A DNA stretch of 7,764 nt from Nostoc sp. CHAB 5715. Its GTDB lineage: Bacteria; Cyanobacteriota; Cyanobacteriia; Cyanobacteriales; Nostocaceae. The DNA lies in the NCBI RefSeq assembly GCF_020829685.1, contig NZ_JAIVFR010000282.1, positions 1 to 7,764 on the forward strand, read 5' to 3'. Shown here in pieces: positions 1 to 5,588 of this stretch (within the stretch, counting starts at the first letter, position 1; each line of letters opens with the position of its first letter). The notes below the pieces were generated by a model. The model had not been told where the DNA came from. It saw only the letters and a list, made by a program, of their open reading frames with translations, and made no database searches. Both the position numbers and the translations under genes were made by a program.

Positions 1-941
1 CGGTTAGCAATTGGAGAACCGATTAAGATATCTTCCTGGTCTGTGTAGCGGTATAGTAATATGTTAAATGCTGCCAGCAAACTCATAAATAAAGTAGCGT
101 CTTCTCGCTGACTTAATTGCTTGAGAGTATTAGTTAGGGATGCAGAGAATGTAAAGTAATGCTTGGCACCAGTGAAAGTAGTAAGGTTAGGGCGTGGACG
201 GTCTGTAGGTAGTTGTAGTATTGGTAACTCACCTGGGAGTTGTTGCTTCCAATAATTCAATTGGCTTGCGAGGAATTCACCCTTCAGGCGATCGCGTTGC
301 CAAACAGCAAAATCTGCATACTGAATCGGGAGTTCGGGTAAAGGGGAAGGTAGATTTTTTGAGAAAGCAGCGTACAGTGCTGACAGTTCGCGCAGGAATA
401 CATTGCAAGACCATCCATCTGTAATAATGTGATGCATGGTCACAAGCAAAACGTGTTCTTCTTCACTCAATCGCAGTAAAGTCGCTCTCACTAATAGCCC
501 TTTAGCCAAATTAAAAGGTTTTTTGGCTTCATCTGCTGCAATTTGTTTAACTTCTTCTTCCCAATCTTTACCACATAAATCTTTTCGGTTAATAATAGAT
601 AAATCCCAAGTTGATTGGGAAAAAATTTCTTGTATTGGCTCTCCATTCACAAGCTTAAAATTTGTCCGCCAAACTTCATGACGCTTCAGAATTTCATTTA
701 AACTTTGCTCAAGTGCTGCAATATCGAGGTTTCCTTGTACGTGAAAAGCTATGGGAATGTTGTAGAACGAACTGCCGTGATAAAGCTGGTCAATAAACCA
801 CAGCCTTTGTTGGGAAAAAGATAAGGGAATATTTTGGCAATCTTGACGTTTAGGAATCACATCAGCTTGAAGTTTTCCCCCTTTCCATTTTTCTAAAAGG
901 GCTTTTTTCGCTGGTGATAAATTAGAATATTTTTTATCCAT
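1..941 (-). CDS. Non-ribosomal peptide synthetase, N-terminal condensation domain; 3' end outside window
   Basis: The first 313 codons of an NRPS, open at the left edge. A short Lys-rich leader with LSPAKKALLEK (8-18), typical of cyanobacterial NRPS N-termini, precedes a C domain: C1-type SFSQQRLWF (41-49), C2-type RHEVWRTNF (87-95), catalytic HHIITDG (170-176), C4-type YADFAVWQ (208-215) and the start of the C5-type IGSPIAN (307-313). The HHxxxDG motif is intact, so the domain should form an amide between an upstream acyl chain and an aminoacyl carrier. As the protein begins with C right after a PKS gene, the donor is probably the polyketide on that PKS carrier. The adenylation domain that would reveal the amino acid is not in view. 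ATG 941 was chosen for its AGGA at ten bases and because the leader starts there; TTG 965 in the same frame is a weak alternative. Confidence 0.93.
   Translation of the reverse strand, partial: MDKKYSNLSPAKKALLEKWKGGKLQADVIPKRQDCQNIPLSFSQQRLWFIDQLYHGSSFYNIPIAFHVQGNLDIAALEQSLNEILKRHEVWRTNFKLVNGEPIQEIFSQSTWDLSIINRKDLCGKDWEEEVKQIAADEAKKPFNLAKGLLVRATLLRLSEEEHVLLVTMHHIITDGWSCNVFLRELSALYAAFSKNLPSPLPELPIQYADFAVWQRDRLKGEFLASQLNYWKQQLPGELPILQLPTDRPRPNLTTFTGAKHYFTFSASLTNTLKQLSQREDATLFMSLLAAFNILLYRYTDQEDILIGSPIAN
288..295. repeat. HIP1 octamer GCGATCGC
   Basis: The highly iterated palindrome of many cyanobacterial genomes, here inside NRPS codons (QRDRLK). Useful as a taxonomic marker. Confidence 0.85.
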
Positions 942-951
942 AGCTAATAAT

Positions 952-955
952 TCCT
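952..955 (-). promoter_or_regulatory. Probable ribosome binding site for the NRPS
   Basis: AGGA on the minus strand, ten bases before ATG 941, inside the 24-base gap after the second PKS. It is weaker and slightly further from its start than the site of the second PKS. It favours ATG 941 over TTG 965. Confidence 0.55.
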
Positions 956-965
956 GATTAACCAA

Positions 966-3900
966 TTATGAATTATTTAAAAAAACTAAAACTTCCTCTT
1001 CAGATAATTCCTCAATTTTTTCCAACAAAAGTTGCTCAACTATTTCTGCCTGCTTAATTGGTATCATCGCATCCAATAACAGGTCGCGTAGTGGTAAGTC
1101 TACAGGGAATTTAGCTCGCAATCGAGACACTAATTGAGTTGCAATCAGGGAGTCCCCCCCTAACTCATAAAAGTTGTCATAAATACCGATTTCTGTAATT
1201 CCAAGTACCTCTTGCCATATCTCTGTAATTTGTTTTTCCAACTCCTTTGTGGGAGCAACATAGGAATTACTTAGGCTTGGTCGAGAGTAGCGTAATGATG
1301 AATCTAATTGATTAGTAGATTTTGAATCTATCAAAGAATCCAGACTATTTGTGTGATTTTTCCTCGCGTTAATGTCTACTGTAGAAAGAATAATCTGAGC
1401 TACTTCCCTAAAAGAAAAAACTTGTTTAAATACTTCTACTGCTTCTATTGGTGTAATAGCTAATTCTTTTCCAGAGACTCGATCCGGCGCTGTTTCTTTT
1501 TGGCTTACATTCGGTTGGAATTTATCCCAATTTATAACATACCACGGAAAAGAAGTCTTTTGATTATGCCGAGTGCTAAAAGTATCAATGAATTGGTTAG
1601 CTGCTGAATATAAGCCTAACCCAAATCCTCCTAAAATGGAAGACAAAGAAGAAAGAATGATACAAAAATCTATATTAAAGTTCTGTAAGAGTTGTTCTAA
1701 TACTATAATCTTATTACTTTGTAATTCTAATAGATTTTCAAATTCTACTTCATTAATTTCGGGAATAGAAGCAAATAGGTTATCGCGCTTGATACCAGTT
1801 GAATAAATTACACCATTAATTTGTTCAACATTTGCAGATGCAAGAGCTTGATGCATCTGCTCGTAATTAGTGGTATCGGCATGTAATAACAAAACTTCTG
1901 CACCTAATTCCTCTAATGCTAAAAAATGCTGTATTTTGAGACTAAATTCATCATTTTGAGGATGAGTTTCAAGCCATTGAGAGAAATTATCTTGCTCTGG
2001 GAAATTAACATTTTCGATAAATATGAGTTTTGCTTGGAAAGTTTTTGTTAAATATTCTGCAAGCACGACTTCAATAGTTTCTAACCCACTGGGGAAAAAG
2101 TAAACACCTTGTTTTCTTAAAGGTATTTTTTCCTCAACTATTGACTCTGTATGAACTGACTCAAATATTTGTAACCAACGGTGGCGATCGCGATAAGCTA
2201 CTACCGTATCTAAGGATACAGAGTTTAATTCCTTAAGAAGTTTGTCAATAATATGACTCTCACAATTTTCTTGTCTTTCTTCTAAGTTTCTGCTGTTAGT
2301 TAAAGCAATATCAATGCACTGACAGCTAATATTGGGATACTCTTGAGGAATTACTTTACATAAACTTAATATTGCAGCTTTATCTGGATTTAATTCTTCA
2401 TTCCCGTTAACCTCTTGAATGTTGTTTGATATCACCCTAAGTTGTAGGCGAGCGCTGATTTTTAACTTACTAAAACTCTGAGTTAAAAATAGTAGGCTTT
2501 TAAGTTCTAAATATTTTACTGACGGACGGTTATCAAGATGACTTAGACTCCATAGATAAACAATTTTTTCGGGTATTTTACCTAACGATATTAGTTCTTG
2601 TAAGAACTTATCATAATCTTCATTTATACACGGATTAATTGTATAAATACCATAACTTAATTTACTAAATTCATCTCCTTGCTTAACAATAATTATATTT
2701 TTACCCTGATTTTTTAACTTATCAATTAGTTGCTCCCCTACTCCCAAATCATCCACAAAAAATAGCCATTTTTCTTGTGTATCTTTTATTTCTTCTAACG
2801 ATGAAGAAGTTAGCAAAGAGCGTTTCCATGAACAAACATAAAACCAATCGCCAATATCTTGCTTTTTATCTAATGTCGTCGGTTTGATATTTACGGAATG
2901 CGATCGCGATTTCGGCTCAATCCAGTAACGTTGTCGTTCAAAAGGATAAGTAGGTAAAGGTAAACGATGACGCTTTTCATGAGCATAGAAGCCCGACCAA
3001 TCTATTTCCACACCAAAAAGCCACAACCGACCCAATGTTTGCAACAAAAAGCAAACATCCGATTGTTGCTCCTTAACATGGCGTAACGAAGTCAATACCT
3101 GCTGTTTGGCATCTTTCTCTAAATGCTGTGTCGTTAACGTGCCTAAAGTTCGCCCCGGTCCCACCTCCAGAAAAACTCCTTCAAACTGCTGTATTAATTG
3201 CGATATCCCATCCGAAAATCTCACTGTTTTTCGTAGATGCTGACACCAATAATCCGGACTTGTCGCTTGTTCAGAACTAATCCAACTACCAGTGACATTG
3301 GAAATAAAGCGTATCTTGGGTGGATTTAGTTTAACTGTTTTAATTGCCTCAGCAAATGCTGACAATATCGGTGACATCATCACAGAATGGAACGCATGAG
3401 ATGTATGCAACTGACGACATTCAACTTCAATTGAAGATAATTGTTTTTCCAGCGCTGCAACAGCATCGTTTGTTCCTGATATGACACAGGAAGATGGGCT
3501 ATTAATGACTGCAATTTGTAGAGATTCTCGATATAACTCGTTTCCAGAAAGCAGCAATTGCACTTCTTTTTCTGGCAGTCTAATTGCCAGCATACTTCCT
3601 GGGGGTACTTGTTGCATTAACTGTCCCCTTTTTGCCACAATTTTGAGGGCATCTTCCAAAGAAAAGACACCTGCAATCGTTGCGGCGACATATTCGCCAA
3701 TACTATGACCAATCATCGCCTCTGGACTCACTCCCCAAGACATGAATAATTGAGCGAGGGCGTATTCAATAACAAATAATCCGCTTTGGGTGAAGGCTGT
3801 TTGTTGGAGTTGATTTGCAGCAGTTTCAATCTCTTCTGGGTTGGGGTAAAGTAGGGAGCGGATATCAAGACCAAGGTGGGGTTGTAAAATAAGGGCGCAA

Positions 3901-5588
3901 CTATCTACGTGTTTTTTGAACGTCGGTTCTACTTGATAGAGTTCTCGACCCATGTTTGCATATTGTGACCCTTGTCCAGAAAACATGAAGATGACTGGAC
4001 AGTGACCAGGTTTGCGGTGGTGGCTAAAAATGTGCTGTGGATTTTGGCTGTCGAGGGATTTGATTGCATCATCAAGGGAGTGACAAATAATGATGCGGCG
4101 ATAGTCAAAAGCTCGCCGACCTACTTGTAGGGTGTAAGCTACATCTGCTAAGGGTGTATCGGGGTTTTGTTCGAGATAGTTGTGCAGTTGGGTAGTTGCT
4201 GTGTCTAAAGCGGTGCTGGTTTTGGCTGAGAGCAGTAATAATTGCCAAGGACGGGATGGATGGGAAGTTTTAATGGCTGGCGCTTCTTCCAAAATCACAT
4301 GGGCATTAGTTCCACCAATGCCGAAGGAACTCACACCTGCTCTGCGGGGTGTGCCATTGCTTTCCCACTCAGTAAGTTTAGTGTTGACGTAAAACGGGCT
4401 ATTTGCGAAGTCTATCTCTGGGTTAGGTGTTTCAAAGTGTAAGCTGGGAGGTATTTGTTTATGTTTTAGTGCCAGGACTGTTTTAATTAATCCTGTCACG
4501 CCAGATGCTATATTCAAATGCCCGACATTGGTTTTGACTGAACCAATCGCACTAAATTCTTTTTTATTGGTGCGTGCAAATACTTTTTTCAAGGCACTAA
4601 TTTCAATAGGATCTCCCAACGCTGTACCAGTTCCATGAGCTTCAATATAAGTAATTGTCTCAGGAGTAACAGAGGCGTTCGCTTGAGCCTCAGCAATCAC
4701 CTCCGCTTGACCGCCCACACTAGGAGCCGTGTAGCCGACCTTTGCAGCACCATCATTGTTAATGGCTGAACCCTTGATTACTGCATGAATAAAATCACTA
4801 TCAGTAATGGCATCTTCCAATCTCTTGAGAACGACAAGACCCACGCCATTCCCGAAAATAGTCCCTTGGGAACTCGCATCAAAGGCGCGACAGTGACCAT
4901 CGGGAGAAGTAATACCCCCTTCTTCATAGAAATAGCCTTCCTTTTGCAGGGATGTAATACAAATACCACCAGCTAAAGCCATGTCGCACTCGTAGTTTAG
5001 CAATCCTTGACATGCTGAATGGACTGCGACCAAAGATGTAGAGCAGGATGTTTGAATATTAATGCTTGGTCCCTTAAGATTCAACTTATATGAAACCCTT
5101 GTGGCAGCAAAGTCTTGACTATTGCCATATATAATAGGGAATCCTATAGATTCAATGAGGTCAGGGTGGGAACTTAAGTTGTTCAGAAAGTAAGAACTCA
5201 TATCGGTTCCCACATAAACACCTGTTAAGTTTTTGCCAGTTCCAGGCTCATAACCAGCATTTTCCAATGCTTCCCAAGCACATTCAATCAAAATACGATG
5301 CTGAGGATCTAAGGTTTCAGCTTCCCTTGGCGAGAAATCAAAGAAAGAGGCATCAAACATCTCAATATCTGAAATATTTGCACCAGCTTTTACATAATTA
5401 GGATTACTCAGCAATGTTGGATCTACTCCCGAAGCCTCTAATTCCTCATCACTGAAGAAAGAAATAGACTCCCGTCCCTTGCATAAGTTTTCCCAGAACT
5501 CACCAATATTTCTGGCTCCTGGAAAACGACCAACCAGACCAATTACAGCTATGCCTTTAAGAGAATTGTCCATTGCTTGATTAGACAT
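966..5588 (-). CDS. Single-module type I polyketide synthase, KS-AT-(inactive KR)-carrier
   Basis: Complete 1540-residue PKS module. KS (about 11-436) has Cys182 in TSCSTS, His318 in EAHGTGT and His357 in KTNVGH, so condensation should work. AT (about 530-820) has Ser629 in GHSIGE and HAFH at 731-734, the malonyl-CoA signature. The post-AT linker ends in YPFERQRYW (881-889). The KR region (about 912-1405) has the right length, but its nucleotide loop reads PSGLETIE (1166-1173) and the catalytic Lys is Gln1290, so it probably does not reduce. The carrier (1446-1520) has Ser1480 in LGGDS, and its LIATQLVSRLR helix resembles NRPS peptidyl carriers. An acidic tail (EELSEEE) follows. The start is ATG 5588, seven bases after AGGAG and only about 10 residues ahead of the KS core. 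It should take the chain from the upstream PKS and pass it to the downstream NRPS. No DH, ER or methyltransferase is present. Confidence 0.95.
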   Translation of the reverse strand: MSNQAMDNSLKGIAVIGLVGRFPGARNIGEFWENLCKGRESISFFSDEELEASGVDPTLLSNPNYVKAGANISDIEMFDASFFDFSPREAETLDPQHRILIECAWEALENAGYEPGTGKNLTGVYVGTDMSSYFLNNLSSHPDLIESIGFPIIYGNSQDFAATRVSYKLNLKGPSINIQTSCSTSLVAVHSACQGLLNYECDMALAGGICITSLQKEGYFYEEGGITSPDGHCRAFDASSQGTIFGNGVGLVVLKRLEDAITDSDFIHAVIKGSAINNDGAAKVGYTAPSVGGQAEVIAEAQANASVTPETITYIEAHGTGTALGDPIEISALKKVFARTNKKEFSAIGSVKTNVGHLNIASGVTGLIKTVLALKHKQIPPSLHFETPNPEIDFANSPFYVNTKLTEWESNGTPRRAGVSSFGIGGTNAHVILEEAPAIKTSHPSRPWQLLLLSAKTSTALDTATTQLHNYLEQNPDTPLADVAYTLQVGRRAFDYRRIIICHSLDDAIKSLDSQNPQHIFSHHRKPGHCPVIFMFSGQGSQYANMGRELYQVEPTFKKHVDSCALILQPHLGLDIRSLLYPNPEEIETAANQLQQTAFTQSGLFVIEYALAQLFMSWGVSPEAMIGHSIGEYVAATIAGVFSLEDALKIVAKRGQLMQQVPPGSMLAIRLPEKEVQLLLSGNELYRESLQIAVINSPSSCVISGTNDAVAALEKQLSSIEVECRQLHTSHAFHSVMMSPILSAFAEAIKTVKLNPPKIRFISNVTGSWISSEQATSPDYWCQHLRKTVRFSDGISQLIQQFEGVFLEVGPGRTLGTLTTQHLEKDAKQQVLTSLRHVKEQQSDVCFLLQTLGRLWLFGVEIDWSGFYAHEKRHRLPLPTYPFERQRYWIEPKSRSHSVNIKPTTLDKKQDIGDWFYVCSWKRSLLTSSSLEEIKDTQEKWLFFVDDLGVGEQLIDKLKNQGKNIIIVKQGDEFSKLSYGIYTINPCINEDYDKFLQELISLGKIPEKIVYLWSLSHLDNRPSVKYLELKSLLFLTQSFSKLKISARLQLRVISNNIQEVNGNEELNPDKAAILSLCKVIPQEYPNISCQCIDIALTNSRNLEERQENCESHIIDKLLKELNSVSLDTVVAYRDRHRWLQIFESVHTESIVEEKIPLRKQGVYFFPSGLETIEVVLAEYLTKTFQAKLIFIENVNFPEQDNFSQWLETHPQNDEFSLKIQHFLALEELGAEVLLLHADTTNYEQMHQALASANVEQINGVIYSTGIKRDNLFASIPEINEVEFENLLELQSNKIIVLEQLLQNFNIDFCIILSSLSSILGGFGLGLYSAANQFIDTFSTRHNQKTSFPWYVINWDKFQPNVSQKETAPDRVSGKELAITPIEAVEVFKQVFSFREVAQIILSTVDINARKNHTNSLDSLIDSKSTNQLDSSLRYSRPSLSNSYVAPTKELEKQITEIWQEVLGITEIGIYDNFYELGGDSLIATQLVSRLRAKFPVDLPLRDLLLDAMIPIKQAEIVEQLLLEKIEELSEEEVLVFLNNS
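1029..1253 (-). other. Carrier domain of the second PKS, PCP-like
   Basis: Residues about 1446-1520, from KELEKQITEIWQEVLG through DNFYELGGDS (Ser1480). LIATQLVSRLR after the Ser is the pattern usual in NRPS peptidyl carriers, which suits delivery to the NRPS condensation domain encoded next. An acidic tail containing LSEEE follows and may act as a docking element. Confidence 0.88.
1374..2855 (-). other. Degenerate (probably inactive) ketoreductase region of the second PKS
   Basis: Residues about 912-1405, structural plus catalytic halves, aligned over the whole length with the KR of the upstream PKS. The Gly-rich loop TGGLGGIG of that paralogue reads PSGLETIE here (2093-2070), GRS reads ENV, HAAG reads YSTG, and the catalytic Lys codon is Gln at 1721-1719. 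Ser1314, Tyr1327 and Asn1331 are kept, and the frame is unbroken. Loss of both cofactor binding and Lys argues that ketone reduction is gone while the fold is retained as scaffold. Confidence 0.85.
2184..2191. repeat. HIP1 octamer GCGATCGC
   Basis: Second HIP1 copy, in the coding region of the degenerate KR (AYRDRHRW). The matching part of the first PKS (AYRGLNRW) lacks it. Confidence 0.85.
2900..2907. repeat. HIP1 octamer GCGATCGC at the repeat boundary
   Basis: Third HIP1 copy. Its last two bases coincide with the edge of the 194-base repeat shared by the two PKS genes. Confidence 0.85.
2906..3099 (-). repeat. Near-identical direct repeat, copy in the second PKS (post-AT linker)
   Basis: These 194 bases match 7571-7764 with 4 mismatches, all within 2928-2961; 2962-3099 is identical. 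It encodes the end of the AT region and the linker through YPFERQRYWIEPKS. The match stops at 2906, inside a HIP1 site, and the downstream KR sequences are diverged. Confidence 0.95.
3129..4001 (-). other. Acyltransferase (AT) domain of the second PKS, malonyl-type
   Basis: Residues about 530-820, starting at PVIFMFSGQGSQ and ending near FLEVGPGRTLG. Nucleophile Ser629 lies in GHSIGE. His731 in SHAFHS is the expected partner, and the HAFH motif (731-734) marks malonyl rather than methylmalonyl specificity. The assignment rests on the known family motif, not on structure. Confidence 0.9.
4281..5558 (-). other. Ketosynthase (KS) domain of the second PKS
   Basis: Residues about 11-436. It opens with IAVIGLVGRFPGA and closes with GVSSFGIGGTNAHV followed by ILEEAPA. 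The catalytic triad is complete: Cys182, His318 and His357. The active-site context is QTSCSTSLVA rather than the more common DTACSSSLVA. That variant is familiar from KSs in mixed NRPS/PKS systems, but motif reading alone cannot fix the accepted substrate. This is an extending KS: the active Cys is present, so it is not a decarboxylative loading KSQ. Confidence 0.93.

Noticed and set aside
221..681. Two small plus-strand reading frames (221-424 and 436-681)
   Set aside because: They lie antisense to conserved condensation-domain codons, including HHxxxDG, and their predicted proteins show no recognisable motif.
942..965. TTG 965 as the NRPS start
   Set aside because: It directly follows the PKS stop without a suitably spaced ribosome site of its own. 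ATG 941 has AGGA upstream and begins the usual leader.
975..990. Slippery-looking T TTT TTA heptamer near the end of the second PKS, as a possible frameshift to the NRPS
   Set aside because: A -1 shift reaches a TAA within a few codons, and the NRPS is in the same frame as the PKS, so a frameshift would not join them.
1374..2855. Sequencing error or frameshift as the cause of the unusual KR motifs
   Set aside because: The alignment with the paralogous KR continues in one frame on both sides of each changed motif, and the spacing from loop to active-site Tyr differs by only two residues.
3481..4976. Several small plus-strand frames opposite the KS and AT domains
   Set aside because: Shadows of a strongly conserved coding region, without their own plausible ribosome sites or family features.
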